Notes: generated by a model not told the origin, from the sequence alone. A stretch of DNA of 64,000 bases from Polaribacter sejongensis (GCF_038024065.1 NZ_CP150667.1:3727501-3791500); one strand, 5' to 3'. Shown: positions 7,313 through 16,490, numbered from the stretch's first letter. Numbers and translations: made by a program.

Positions 7313-8518
7313 ATGAAAAAACTTTATAACAATTACATAAACACTTTTAGAGGGCTCTCTACAGAAGTTTGGTGGCTAGCATTAATCACTTTTATCAACA
7401 GATCTGGTACAATGGTTATACCTTTTTTATCATTATATCTTACAAAAAGTCTTCATTTTTCATTGTCAGATGTTGGTTGGATCATGTCTTTCTTTGGTTT
7501 AGGTTCTGTTGTTGGTACTTGGATTGGAGGAAAATTAACCGACATAATTGGCTATTACAAAGTAATGTTGGTAAGTTTATTTGGTACAGGAATTCTATTT
7601 GTTTTTCTGCAATTTGCAAGCACTTTTAACGAATTCTGCTTTGGTATTTTTATGGTTATGTTAGTTGCAGATGCTTTTAGACCCGCAATGTTTGTAGCAT
7701 TAAGCGCATACAGTAAGCCAGAAAATAAAACACGTTCTGTAACTTTAATTCGTTTGGCTATTAACTTAGGTTTTTCTGCAGGTCCTGCAATTGGAGGTTT
7801 AATAATTACTGGAATTGGATATGCAGGCTTATTTTGGATGGATGGAATTACCTGTGTCTCGGCAGCCTTTTTATTACTGAAAGTATTGCACCCTAAGAAA
7901 GCAAAAGTACAAGATGAAGTAAAAGTAGAAAACCCAATTTCTGTATATAAAGACAAAGCTTTTTGGGTCTTTTTCATAGCCATGTTTATTTTTGGATTTG
8001 TATTTATGCAATATTTTTCTACAATTCCTTTGTATTATAGTGATAAGCGTTTTTTATCAGAATTTGAAATAGGACTATTAATGGGTTTAAGTGGTTTGTT
8101 TATTTTTCTGTTAGAAATGCCTTTGATAAAATGGTTAGAAGATTTAAAGAAATCTAAAGTTAAATTAATTGCTTTAGGTCTTTTTCTGGTCGGTTTTAGT
8201 TTTATCATTTTAAACTTAACAGGTTGGGTGGGTGTTTTAATTATCGGAATTTTATTAATGTCTGTAGGAGAAATGATTGCTTTTCCGTTTTCGAATGCTT
8301 TTGCTATAGATAGAGCAGAAAAAGGAAATAAAGGAGAATACATGGCTTTGTATAGTATTGCGTTCTCTTTATCACATATTTTTAGTCACAATGTTGGTAT
8401 GCAATTGGTGGCCAAATTTGGTTTTGAAACCACTTGGATGCTAGTTACAGCTTTTGCCTTTGTTGGTGTTTTAATTCTATTTTATCTCTTAAGAGTTTTA
8501 AGGAAAGAGTTGATATAA
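7313..8518 (+). CDS. Major facilitator superfamily transporter (drug:H+ antiporter-like)
   Basis: A 401-residue inner-membrane protein with about 12 hydrophobic segments and the two-halves layout of MFS carriers. The loop 2-3 motif is present in the variant GTWIGGKLTDIIGYYKVM (GGxLxDxxGxxxx), and a proline/glycine-rich motif C-like stretch (FSAGPAIGGLIITGIGYAGLF) lies in the fifth helix. This arrangement is typical of MDR-type exporters; the substrate is not predictable. Terminators stand on both sides, so it is monocistronic unless the upstream hairpin is read through. Confidence 0.9.
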   Translation: MKKLYNNYINTFRGLSTEVWWLALITFINRSGTMVIPFLSLYLTKSLHFSLSDVGWIMSFFGLGSVVGTWIGGKLTDIIGYYKVMLVSLFGTGILFVFLQFASTFNEFCFGIFMVMLVADAFRPAMFVALSAYSKPENKTRSVTLIRLAINLGFSAGPAIGGLIITGIGYAGLFWMDGITCVSAAFLLLKVLHPKKAKVQDEVKVENPISVYKDKAFWVFFIAMFIFGFVFMQYFSTIPLYYSDKRFLSEFEIGLLMGLSGLFIFLLEMPLIKWLEDLKKSKVKLIALGLFLVGFSFIILNLTGWVGVLIIGILLMSVGEMIAFPFSNAFAIDRAEKGNKGEYMALYSIAFSLSHIFSHNVGMQLVAKFGFETTWMLVTAFAFVGVLILFYLLRVLRKELI

Positions 8519-8551
8519 AAAAATCCATCAAGTTTTCTTGATGGATTTTTT
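8517..8551. terminator. Bidirectional terminator
   Basis: Stem AAATCCATCAAG / CTTGATGGATTT with a TTTT loop, T-run on the plus strand and A-run on the other side. It separates the convergent MFS and hydrolase genes. Confidence 0.9.
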
Positions 8552-8571
8552 AAAATTAAATGTTTACTATT

Positions 8572-10494
8572 TTATTTCAACACAGAAAATTCAATACTGG
8601 AATCCGTAAAAACGGTATGTGTTTGTGTTTTAAAATCTTTTTCATCCGCTTTGTAAATATTGTCTACATAGGTTTGCGGATTTAAATCGATTAAAGGAAA
8701 CCAGGTACTTTGCACTTGAATTTGTACTTTATGCCCTTTTTTAAACGTGTGAAAAACATCTTGTAATTTTATATTTACATCCGTTTTTTTATTTGGGATA
8801 AAAGGTTCTGGATGCTCAAAACTATTTCTGAATCTACCTCTTAGAACTTCACTTCTAACCATTAAATGATAATTGCTCATTTTTAAATGATTTTGTAGTT
8901 TTTCGTTGTTTTCTTCTGCATCCGCAGGATGAACGTCTACCACTTTTACAATCCAATCTGCAGCAGAACCTGTAGTTGCTACTTTTAGTTTTGCTAAAAT
9001 ATCTCCCGCTAAAGTAAAATCTTCCGTTAATATATCTGTTTCAAAAACCAAAACATCAGGTCTTCTTGCTGCAAAACGTTGGTCGTCTGTCATGTATTTA
9101 CGAGGTGTAAAAACCGTTTTAATATCTTCAGAATACGGAACAGGACGTTTAATATCGCTAATGAAATTGATTTCACGAGTTAATTTTCCATCATGTTTTT
9201 TTGCTAAACCTTGGTTTCTATTTAAAAACCAATTTTCTTTCACCACATTTTTAGGAGGCCAAGCATCATAAGATTTCCATTCTTTTTTACCAGTATCAAA
9301 AACATAGGCTTCTGGTAATCCAGAGTTTTTATCACCTTTTCCTTTTAAGAAGTGATTAAAGAACTTTGTTTCTACATCAGACTGATATTTTAAAGAAATA
9401 GAATCTCCAAAATAATAATTACCAACATAATTTTCTACAGTATTTCTAGCCCATTTTCCGTGATCCCAAGGACCAAAAACTAAGGTATTGTAATTGTCTT
9501 TTCCGTGTTTTTCTATGCCTTTATAGGTTTCTAAAGGTCCGTATAAATCTTCTGCGTCAAACTCTCCTGCAACAACCATTGTTGCAACGGTAGAAGGTAC
9601 TTTGTCTAAATGCTGAATAATCCCTTTACTTTGCCAGATAGAATCGTAATTAGGATGTTCTACAATCTCTTTCCAGAAAAAATCATCTATTCTATTTTTA
9701 TCTTTTTCGGTATTTGCTACATCTAATTTATCATACTGAAAATATTCATTCAAGTTTTTTAAAGGACCTTTGTCTAAGAAAAATTGGTATTGATCTTGAG
9801 AATCCATTTTAGGAAACGAATACCAAGCCGAATCTGTTGGAGCATCTTTATAAGTTCCAAATAAAGAAATGGCTCTAAAATAACTTAATAAAAAAGCACC
9901 ATTATGATGAAAATCATCAAAGAAAAAATCTCCAATTGAAGCCTGTGGAGAAGCTGCTTTTAATGCCGGATGAGCATCTATAGTAGAAACGGTTGCGTAA
10001 TGCCCAGGGTATGAAATTCCCCAAGTACCAACATTTCCGTTGTTGTTTTCTACGTTTTTCACCAACCAATCAATGGTGTCATAAGTATCAGAAACTTCAT
10101 CAGATTGTTTCGCTGTTTTATTCGGAATATACGCACGCATATTATCATAGACGCCTTCGCTCATCCATCGACCACGAACATCTTGATATACCACAATATT
10201 CAATTCTTTCATTAAATGAACATTCGGACTAATTTTTGCCTTCATTTTTCCTTCTCCATAAGGAGCAGAACTATAAGGCGTTCTTTGCATTAAAATAGGA
10301 TATTCTTTGCTCGTATCTTTTGGGGAATAAATAGTTGTATGCAATTTTGTGCCATCTCGCATAACAATATCTACTTCCTTTTTGGTGTAATTATCTGCTA
10401 CAAAAGTGTCTTTTTTTTGTTCTTTTTCTATTGTAGAATTACAAGAACTTAGTAAAAAAAGACTGAAAAATGTTAAGAGTAAAAGTTTCTTCAT
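8572..10494 (-). CDS. CocE/NonD family alpha/beta hydrolase (X-Pro dipeptidyl-peptidase S15 type), lipoprotein
   Basis: A 640-residue serine hydrolase with a lipobox (LLSSC). The N-terminal domain starts DIVMRDGTKLHTTIYSP, and the nucleophile elbow is GTWGISYPGH near residue 160. The general acid probably lies in the AGEFDAEDLYGP stretch and the catalytic His in GPWDHGKWARN. The C-terminal jelly-roll domain (PEPFIPNKKTDVNIKLQDVFHTFKKGHKVQIQV) is the PepX_C module. Members cleave X-Pro dipeptides, glutaryl-7-ACA-like acyl groups or cocaine esters. Envelope location and peptide substrates are my inference. Confidence 0.9.
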   Translation of the reverse strand: MKKLLLLTFFSLFLLSSCNSTIEKEQKKDTFVADNYTKKEVDIVMRDGTKLHTTIYSPKDTSKEYPILMQRTPYSSAPYGEGKMKAKISPNVHLMKELNIVVYQDVRGRWMSEGVYDNMRAYIPNKTAKQSDEVSDTYDTIDWLVKNVENNNGNVGTWGISYPGHYATVSTIDAHPALKAASPQASIGDFFFDDFHHNGAFLLSYFRAISLFGTYKDAPTDSAWYSFPKMDSQDQYQFFLDKGPLKNLNEYFQYDKLDVANTEKDKNRIDDFFWKEIVEHPNYDSIWQSKGIIQHLDKVPSTVATMVVAGEFDAEDLYGPLETYKGIEKHGKDNYNTLVFGPWDHGKWARNTVENYVGNYYFGDSISLKYQSDVETKFFNHFLKGKGDKNSGLPEAYVFDTGKKEWKSYDAWPPKNVVKENWFLNRNQGLAKKHDGKLTREINFISDIKRPVPYSEDIKTVFTPRKYMTDDQRFAARRPDVLVFETDILTEDFTLAGDILAKLKVATTGSAADWIVKVVDVHPADAEENNEKLQNHLKMSNYHLMVRSEVLRGRFRNSFEHPEPFIPNKKTDVNIKLQDVFHTFKKGHKVQIQVQSTWFPLIDLNPQTYVDNIYKADEKDFKTQTHTVFTDSSIEFSVLK

Positions 10495-10576
10495 ATAAAG
10501 GTAAATTAGTTTTTGCTAAAACTACAAAACAAAAAAGAGTTGGTAAAAATTCTTTTGTTAAAATGAAAATTGTTTT

Positions 10577-10730
10577 TTTTTAGAAGCTATTTCCTGCTTT
10601 ACACTATATCTTTTTATGTTGAATTTAGTTCAGCATTTACTCTTTTTTATCAAATAGCATTTCTATAAACCTAATGACAATGAAACGATTTTAGCATAAA
10701 AAGGATGCCGTTTCAATCAGGGCTATGAGT
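10577..10730 (-). repeat. Conserved intergenic element (AGCCCTGAT...GCAGGAAATAGC), minus orientation
   Basis: Read on the minus strand it opens with TAGCCCTGATTGAAACGG, then CATCCTTTTTATGC. It closes with ATAAAAAGATATAG, GTAAAGCAGGAAATAGCTTC. The ends match those of the element at 11655-11747 in the opposite orientation. Elements with these conserved ends recur in flavobacterial intergenic regions (from memory), and the role is not known to me. This copy lies between the hydrolase and the DJ-1/PfpI gene. Confidence 0.75.
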
Positions 10731-10766
10731 TTTTGCCTATTTTTAAACTTTACTAAAAGCCAAAAG

Positions 10767-11513
10767 ATGAAAAAAGTATTTTTGTTATTGTCAGTAATTT
10801 TAATAATAAGTTGTCAACCTAAAGAAGTAGAAAAGAACACTGAAAACGTAAAAGAAATTCAACCTAAAAAAGTATTTCCAAAATTAGAAAAAGGCAGATA
10901 TAATGTTGCTTTTTTAATTATGGACGGAACTTTTAATACAGAACTAACAGCACCTTTTGATATTTTTCAGCATACTATTTTTAGAGAAAATATTAAGGCA
11001 ATGAATGTGTTTACCGTTGCAAATACAGACAACCCGATTACTACTTTCGAAGGAATGAGAATTTTACCCGATTTTAATTACTTAAAAGACTCGTTGCCAA
11101 AAATTGATATTTTAGTAGTTCCTTCTGCAGAACATCATTTAGATTCCGATTTAGAAGATACGGCAATGATAGACTTTGTAAAACGAGTAGATAAGGATGC
11201 AACTTATATGACTTCTCATTGCGATGGTGCTTTTATTTTAGCAAAAGCAGGATTATTAAATGGTAAAGTCTCAACAACCTTTCCGAGTGATATTGATAAA
11301 ATGCGAGCAACCTTTCCTGATTTAGATATTAGAAAAGAAGTTTTATTTGTACACGACGGAAAATACATTACTTCTGCCGGTGGCGCAAAATCTTTTGAAG
11401 CTGCTTTGTATCTATGTGAATTTTTATACGGAAAAGAAGTGGCAAAATCTTTAGCTGGTGGTTTGGTTATTGATTGGAATGTAGATAATGTTCCGCATTT
11501 AATTGTGGAGTAA
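10767..11513 (+). CDS. DJ-1/PfpI family lipoprotein
   Basis: I place the start at 10767, where MKKVFLLLSVILIISC gives a proper lipobox; an ATG at 10725 would prepend 14 residues that hide it. The mature domain (about 200 residues) is of the DJ-1/PfpI type: VAFLIMDGTFNTELTAPFDIF at the start, then the nucleophile elbow TSHCDGAFILAKAGLLNGK with the conserved Cys, then STTF and SAGGAKSFEAALYLCEF. It is closest in style to the AraC-associated or isonitrile-hydratase-like subgroup, but with no DNA-binding domain. The enzymatic activity is unknown; periplasmic location is inferred. Confidence 0.85.
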   Translation: MKKVFLLLSVILIISCQPKEVEKNTENVKEIQPKKVFPKLEKGRYNVAFLIMDGTFNTELTAPFDIFQHTIFRENIKAMNVFTVANTDNPITTFEGMRILPDFNYLKDSLPKIDILVVPSAEHHLDSDLEDTAMIDFVKRVDKDATYMTSHCDGAFILAKAGLLNGKVSTTFPSDIDKMRATFPDLDIRKEVLFVHDGKYITSAGGAKSFEAALYLCEFLYGKEVAKSLAGGLVIDWNVDNVPHLIVE

Positions 11514-11554
11514 TTCATTTGTCTCTTATAAGAAAGTATATTTTTTTATACAAT

Positions 11555-11582
11555 TGTCATTTCTCCTTTCGTCGAAATGACA
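11555..11582. repeat. Palindromic intergenic repeat
   Basis: TGTCATTTC and GAAATGACA form a 9-bp stem around TCCTTTCGTC. It shares sequence with 2351-2383. It may act as a weak terminator after the DJ-1/PfpI gene. Confidence 0.55.
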
Positions 11583-11654
11583 AGTTTGCGAGTTTTTGTG
11601 TTTTTCTAAAAAAAAATAGATTTTATTCTTAGTTTTTCTATTTGTCGACAAACA

Positions 11655-11747
11655 AGTCTAGCCCTGATTGAAGCATTTGTTTGAGCTCTTTTTTATTCTT
11701 TATCTGAATAAAAAAAGCGAGTGCGTAAAGCAGGAAATAGCTTCAAA
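11655..11747 (+). repeat. Conserved intergenic element (AGCCCTGAT...GCAGGAAATAGC), plus orientation
   Basis: Opens with TAGCCCTGATTGAAGC and closes with GTAAAGCAGGAAATAGCTTC. The interior folds as a hairpin with arms TTTTTTATTC and GAATAAAAAA. It is the mirror-oriented partner of 10577-10730, so the two copies flank the DJ-1/PfpI gene as an inverted pair. This copy is shorter (93 against 154 bases) because its interior is shorter. Confidence 0.75.
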
Positions 11748-11800
11748 TACTATTCTAAGAGAGATTTGAAAAATAAGTGTTTATTCAATAAAATTTCTTG

Positions 11801-11808
11801 TATTTTTG
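11801..11808 (+). promoter_or_regulatory. Promoter -7 box for ygiQ; implies a leaderless or near-leaderless mRNA
   Basis: TATTTTTG ends only 6 bases before the ATG at 11815. The 12-mer TATTTTTGCAAA is identical to those before the DUF5522 gene and pyrF. Confidence 0.55.
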
Positions 11809-11814
11809 CAAACT

Positions 11815-13779
11815 ATGCAAGAACCAAAAAAACATCAATTAACCGACTGGTTACCAACAACAAACAAGGAAGTGAAAATTCGTGGTTGGGAAGAGTTAGA
11901 CGTTATTTTATTTAGCGGAGACGCTTATGTAGATCATCCATCGTTTGGGCCTGCAGTAATTGGGCGTATTTTAGAGAGTTATGGATTGCGAGTGGCTATT
12001 GTGCCGCAACCAAGTGTAAACGATAATTTACAGGATTTTGAGAAATTAGGGAAGCCTCGTTTATTTTTTGGAGTTACTGGTGGTTGTATGGATCCGATGG
12101 TTTCTAATTACACCGCAAGTAAACGAAGTAGGGATAAAGATGCGTATACGCCAAATGGAGATAAAGGTTTTAGACCCGATTATGCAACATCTGTATATTC
12201 TAAAATATTAAAAGATAAGTTTCCGGATGTGCCAGTTTTAATTGGAGGAATTGAAGCTTCTTTAAGACGTGTAACTCATTATGATTACTGGTCGGATAAG
12301 TTATTGCCTGGTATTTTAGAGACTTCTAAAGCAGATATGTTGGTGTACGGAATGGGAGAGCAGCCTTTGCGAGAAATTGTAGAATTATTGCAAAAAGGAG
12401 TTCCGTTTTCTAGTTTAAAAAATATTAAACAAACAGCTATTTACGTTAATGAGCAGGTTGAAAAATTACCCGTTGTAAATGATTGGGAAGATGTTACAAT
12501 TAATTCTCATGAGGCTTGTTTAAAGGATAAAAAGACATTTGCTTCTAACTTTAAAGTGATAGAGCAAGAATCTAATAAGTTAAAAGCACGTAGAGTTTTA
12601 CAAAAAGTAGGAGAAAATACGTTGGTGATTAATCCGCCTTACCCAACAATGACAGAAAAGGAAATTGATGGTTCTTTCGATTTGCCTTTTACACGTTTAC
12701 CACATCCAAAATATAACAAACGTGGGCCAATACCTGCGTTTGAAATGATAAAATTTTCTATCAACATTCACAGAGGATGTTTTGGTGGTTGTAGTTTTTG
12801 TACAATTTCTGCGCATCAAGGAAAGTTTATTGCAAGTAGAAGTCAGGAGTCTGTTTTAAGAGAAATTGATAAAGTGGCAAATATGCCGGACTTTAAAGGG
12901 TATTTATCTGATATTGGTGGACCTTCTGCTAATATGTATCAGATGAAAGGAAAGGTACAGTCTATTTGCGACAAATGTGTTGCGCCTAGTTGTATATCGC
13001 CTGTGATTTGTTCTAATTTAGATACGTCTCACAAACCTTTAACAGAATTATATCAAGCAGTTGATAAGCATCCAAAGATTAAAAAATCTTTTATTGGAAG
13101 TGGAATTAGGCATGATATGTTGGTGCCTGAATTTAATAAAAATGCAGATCCAAAGGAGTTAGATGCATATACTGAAGAGGTAATGACAAAGCACGTTTCT
13201 GGTCGATTAAAAGTTGCGCCAGAACATACTTCTGATCCTGTTTTAAAATTGATGCGTAAGCCGTCTTTTAAATATTTTCATATGTTTAAAGAGCGTTTCG
13301 ATAAGATAAATATTAAGAAGAAATTGAATCTTCAGTTGATTCCTTATTTTATTTCTAGTCACCCAGCAAGTGAGGTGGAAGATATGGCAAATTTAGCTGC
13401 AGAAACCAAGGATATGGGCTTTCAGTTAGAACAGGTGCAAGGTTTTACACCAACACCAATGACGGTTGCAACGGTAATTTATTATTCAGGATATCATCCG
13501 TATACTTTAAAACCAACGAAAACTCCGAAATCTAAAAAAGAGCGTGAAGATCAACATAAATTTTTCTTTTGGTACAAGAAAGAGAATAAAGATTGGATTA
13601 AAAACACGTTAAATAAAGTAGGAAGACAAGATTTATTACAAAAATTATTACCAGAAAATAATTCTTGGAAAAAGAATAAAAATGCAAAAGAAGTAAAAAA
13701 TACTTTTGATGATGCAGTTCCTGTTCCTTTTAATAAGCGAAAGAAAAAAGTAAGTAGAGCTCCAAAAAGAAGGAGGTAA
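11815..13779 (+). CDS. ygiQ: YgiQ family radical SAM protein
   Basis: A 654-residue radical S-adenosylmethionine protein. The N-terminal B12-binding-like/UPF0313 segment contains FSGDAYVDHPSFGPAVIGR and GGIEASLRRVTHYDYW. The iron-sulfur signature CxxxCxxC is at residues 322-329 (GCFGGCSFCT). The C-terminus is lysine/arginine-rich. The family is widely conserved; no reaction is firmly established to my knowledge. The start at ATG 11815 is preferred over an in-frame TTG at 11806, because that TTG lies inside the predicted promoter box. Confidence 0.93.
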   Translation: MQEPKKHQLTDWLPTTNKEVKIRGWEELDVILFSGDAYVDHPSFGPAVIGRILESYGLRVAIVPQPSVNDNLQDFEKLGKPRLFFGVTGGCMDPMVSNYTASKRSRDKDAYTPNGDKGFRPDYATSVYSKILKDKFPDVPVLIGGIEASLRRVTHYDYWSDKLLPGILETSKADMLVYGMGEQPLREIVELLQKGVPFSSLKNIKQTAIYVNEQVEKLPVVNDWEDVTINSHEACLKDKKTFASNFKVIEQESNKLKARRVLQKVGENTLVINPPYPTMTEKEIDGSFDLPFTRLPHPKYNKRGPIPAFEMIKFSINIHRGCFGGCSFCTISAHQGKFIASRSQESVLREIDKVANMPDFKGYLSDIGGPSANMYQMKGKVQSICDKCVAPSCISPVICSNLDTSHKPLTELYQAVDKHPKIKKSFIGSGIRHDMLVPEFNKNADPKELDAYTEEVMTKHVSGRLKVAPEHTSDPVLKLMRKPSFKYFHMFKERFDKINIKKKLNLQLIPYFISSHPASEVEDMANLAAETKDMGFQLEQVQGFTPTPMTVATVIYYSGYHPYTLKPTKTPKSKKEREDQHKFFFWYKKENKDWIKNTLNKVGRQDLLQKLLPENNSWKKNKNAKEVKNTFDDAVPVPFNKRKKKVSRAPKRRR

Positions 13780-13800
13780 TATTTATAAAATTATATAGCA

Positions 13801-13837
13801 AAAAAAGGTCTGGTTTATTATAAACCAGACCTTTTTT
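13801..13837. terminator. Bidirectional terminator
   Basis: Perfect 17-bp stem (AAAAAAGGTCTGGTTTA and its complement) with a 3-base loop. It separates ygiQ from the convergent coiled-coil gene. Confidence 0.95.
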
Positions 13838-13864
13838 ACGAATAAGAAATTTTTAAATAATCAG

Positions 13865-14329
13865 TTATGATTTTTTAAAATTCTTTTCTGCTTTTGTAAC
13901 GTTCTTTTTTAGCTTTTTTATTTTATCTAACCATTTTTGGTCGTCATTAGGAGATAAGTCGCCTTTCTTTTTAAGCTTATTGTATTTTTTAATACCACTC
14001 TCTAGTTTGTCGTTTGCTTTGCTTAATTTTTTCTGAGCTTTTATTTTACTCTTTAACGCCTTTTCAGCTTTTTTTAGTTTCTTTTGGGTTGCTTTTTTTT
14101 CTTTCTCTGCTTTTTTTGCAGCTTCTATTCTGTCTTCATTTATTTTATGAATAGCAAAAATTTCATTTACTTTTTCAGGTTTTAAGGTTTTTGTTACATC
14201 TACTTTTGCTAAATAAATTGATTTCCTTTTAACAGTATATGTTGTGTCTTTATAGACTACTTCTTGTGCGTAAGAAGTTGCTGCTAAAAAAAGAAATATT
14301 AAAACTAATAGGGATTGTATTTTTTTCAT
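13865..14329 (-). CDS. Secreted lysine-rich coiled-coil protein
   Basis: A 154-residue product with a clear signal peptide (ends ATSYAQ). After a short beta-like segment (VVYKDTTYTVKRKSIYLAKVD) the rest is a highly charged helix of Lys, Glu and Ala from about residue 60 to the end, consistent with a coiled coil. It is probably periplasmic. No named domain is recognised. Its high lysine content partly reflects AT-rich codon drift, but the signal peptide and clean start support a real gene. Confidence 0.75.
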   Translation of the reverse strand: MKKIQSLLVLIFLFLAATSYAQEVVYKDTTYTVKRKSIYLAKVDVTKTLKPEKVNEIFAIHKINEDRIEAAKKAEKEKKATQKKLKKAEKALKSKIKAQKKLSKANDKLESGIKKYNKLKKKGDLSPNDDQKWLDKIKKLKKNVTKAEKNFKKS

Positions 14330-14519
14330 GATTGTATTTTATGTCTGTTACTTATTAGACACGTAAAATTATAAAAAGTAACATAGAATATAAAGATAAT
14401 GTAAATGTTTATAATGGGTTTTCTGATTTTAATGAAAATTAGTTCAAGAAAGTTACCTTTTAAAATAAATGCAGTATTTTTACTGTTCAAATAGAGTGAA
14501 TTACAAAAAATAGTTATAA

Positions 14520-15674
14520 TTGATGAAAAAGAAAGTATTTGTATCAGGTTGTTTTGATATGCTACATAGTGGGCATATTGCATTTTTTAAGGAAGCTTCT
14601 ACATATGGAGATTTATATGTAGGTATTGGTTCCGATGCTACTGTGTCTGAATTAAAAGGGCGTCATACTATAAATTCTGAACAAGAAAGAATTTATATGA
14701 TTAATGCAATTAAATATGTAAAAAATGCTTTTGTGAACTCTGGTTCTGGAATGCTAGATTTTAAAGAAGATCTAGAAGCATTAAAACCAGATTACTTTAT
14801 TGTAAATGAAGATGGTTTTTCGCCTGCAAAAGAAGAATTGTGTGACGAATTAAATATTGAGTTAAAAAACTTGAAAAGAATTCCGGATGCAGGTTTACCA
14901 GAAAGATCTACCACTTCTTTAAGAACCGGAGGTAATTGTAGTTTGCCTTACAGAATAGATCTTGGAGGTACATGGATCGATCAACCTTATGTATCTAAAT
15001 TTCACCCAGGTTGGGCAATTACACTTTCTTTAGAACCAATTATTGAGTATAATGAACGTTGCGGAATGTCTACTTCTACTAGAAATGCTGCAAAAAAAAT
15101 ATGGCCTCATTATTTACCGTTAGAAAAACCACAAAAATTAGCAGAAATACTTTTTAAGTTTGAAAATACACCAGGTTCTACCATGGTTTCTGGAGCTCAA
15201 GATGCAATAGGTATTTGTATGCCAGGTCTTGTTAGACATTATTATAATGATGGTTATTGGCCAACTGAATTTGAATCTGTACATGATGAATCTATTTTAG
15301 GTTGGTTAGAAGATCATATTCAGATGGTATTATTATGGCCTAGAGAACAAGGTTTAGACTTATTAGGTGAAACCTATATTACGGAAGATAATGTAAAGTC
15401 TTTAGCAAATGCTTCTGAGGAAGTTTGGGATGCGATTCAAAATAAAGATTTAGAAAAGTTTTCTGCAGCATTTTTAAAGTCATTTGATGCACAAGTAAAA
15501 ATGTTCCCAGCAATGGTAAATGATAGAATTCTTAAAGAAATAGAAAAATATAAAGAAAAGTCACTTGCTTGGAAACTAGCAGGAGCTGGAGGAGCAGGAT
15601 ATTTAATTTTAGTTTCTGACAAACCTATTGAAGGTGCAATGAAAATTAAAGTAAGAAGAAAAGAAGCTTTATAG
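14520..15674 (+). CDS. Fused cytidylyltransferase-like nucleotidyltransferase and GHMP-kinase-like protein
   Basis: A 384-residue two-domain protein. Residues 1-140 are a cytidylyltransferase-like fold: VFVSGCFDMLHSGH holds the HxGH motif, and PERSTTSLR matches the TxxTS-type motif that closes the nucleotide site. From about residue 145, PYRIDLGGTWIDQP resembles the substrate motif of GHMP sugar kinases (fucokinase and heptose-7-phosphate kinase). TPGSTMVSGAQDAIG could be the glycine/serine ATP loop, and KLAGAGGAGYLILVS resembles the C-terminal GHMP motif. A sugar kinase/nucleotidyltransferase role in nucleotide-sugar synthesis is inferred. The kinase half is shorter than usual (about 240 residues), so catalysis there is uncertain. 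No sugar-pathway genes are adjacent. Confidence 0.8.
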   Translation: MMKKKVFVSGCFDMLHSGHIAFFKEASTYGDLYVGIGSDATVSELKGRHTINSEQERIYMINAIKYVKNAFVNSGSGMLDFKEDLEALKPDYFIVNEDGFSPAKEELCDELNIELKNLKRIPDAGLPERSTTSLRTGGNCSLPYRIDLGGTWIDQPYVSKFHPGWAITLSLEPIIEYNERCGMSTSTRNAAKKIWPHYLPLEKPQKLAEILFKFENTPGSTMVSGAQDAIGICMPGLVRHYYNDGYWPTEFESVHDESILGWLEDHIQMVLLWPREQGLDLLGETYITEDNVKSLANASEEVWDAIQNKDLEKFSAAFLKSFDAQVKMFPAMVNDRILKEIEKYKEKSLAWKLAGAGGAGYLILVSDKPIEGAMKIKVRRKEAL

Positions 15675-15695
15675 TTTTTATACGAAATACAATTA

Positions 15696-15739
15696 AAGTT
15701 TTTTATCCTTTTTTTAAAGGATGAAAAACTTTTTTTTTG
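15696..15739. terminator. Terminator hairpin between convergent genes
   Basis: AAAGTTTTTTATCCTTT pairs with AAAGGATGAAAAACTTT, followed by a T-run. It lies between the fusion gene and the LytTR regulator. Confidence 0.8.
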
Positions 15740-15755
15740 CTTTAAAATAACTGAA

Positions 15756-16490
15756 TTAGAAACTCAATTGTTCTTTAAATAAGTAAGATTGTCTTCTAGA
15801 AATTTCTATTTCTTCGCCAGAATTCATTTCTATTTTTAACTTTCCGTTAAACCAAGAAACCACTTTTTTAACATGGTTAATGTTGATAATCTGTTGTCTG
15901 TTAGCTCTAAAAAACACTTCTGTTGGTAGTTTTTCTTCTACTTGTGCTAATGATTTGTAAATTAATGGTTTTTTCCCATCAAAGTAAACCCGCGTGTAAT
16001 TGCCTACAATTTCAAATAGCGAAATATCCTTTAATTTTACCAACCAACAATTTTCTCCGTCTTTAATAAAAATTTGTTTCTCTAAACTTAAAGCATTCTC
16101 ATTTTTAGTAATAGTAGTTGTTTCATTTTTACTAATACTTTCAATTACTTTCTCAATACTTTTAGAAAATCGTTTTTGATTAATTGGTTTTAATAGGTAG
16201 TCAAAAGCATTGTATTCAAAAGATTTAATTGCATATTCATCAAACGCAGTGGTAAAAATTGTAATAGGTACGTCATCTAACATTTCTAAGAGTTCAAAAC
16301 CATCTTTTTCTGGCATATTGATGTCTAAAAAAAGGAGATCGGGCTTTGTGTTATTAATCAATTTAAAAGCATCATCTACATTTTCAGCTTCTCCTATTAT
16401 TTCTATTTCCTTGTGTACCTTAATAAGTTCTTTTAACTCATTACGAGCTAGACGAGAATCTTCTACAATAACTGCTTTTAACTTTATCAT
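15756..16490 (-). CDS. LytTR-type response regulator
   Basis: A 244-residue regulator. Residues 1-120 form a CheY-like receiver with the acidic pocket near the N-terminus (VIVEDS), the phospho-acceptor Asp in LFLDINMPEKDGFELL and the conserved Lys in DYLLKPIN. The C-terminal LytTR DNA-binding domain is marked by IVGNYTRVYFDGKKPLIYKSL and FFRANRQQIININHVK. It overlaps the histidine kinase gene by 4 bases (ATGA), so they form a coupled two-component pair with the kinase first. The target genes are unknown. Confidence 0.93.
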   Translation of the reverse strand: MIKLKAVIVEDSRLARNELKELIKVHKEIEIIGEAENVDDAFKLINNTKPDLLFLDINMPEKDGFELLEMLDDVPITIFTTAFDEYAIKSFEYNAFDYLLKPINQKRFSKSIEKVIESISKNETTTITKNENALSLEKQIFIKDGENCWLVKLKDISLFEIVGNYTRVYFDGKKPLIYKSLAQVEEKLPTEVFFRANRQQIININHVKKVVSWFNGKLKIEMNSGEEIEISRRQSYLFKEQLSF

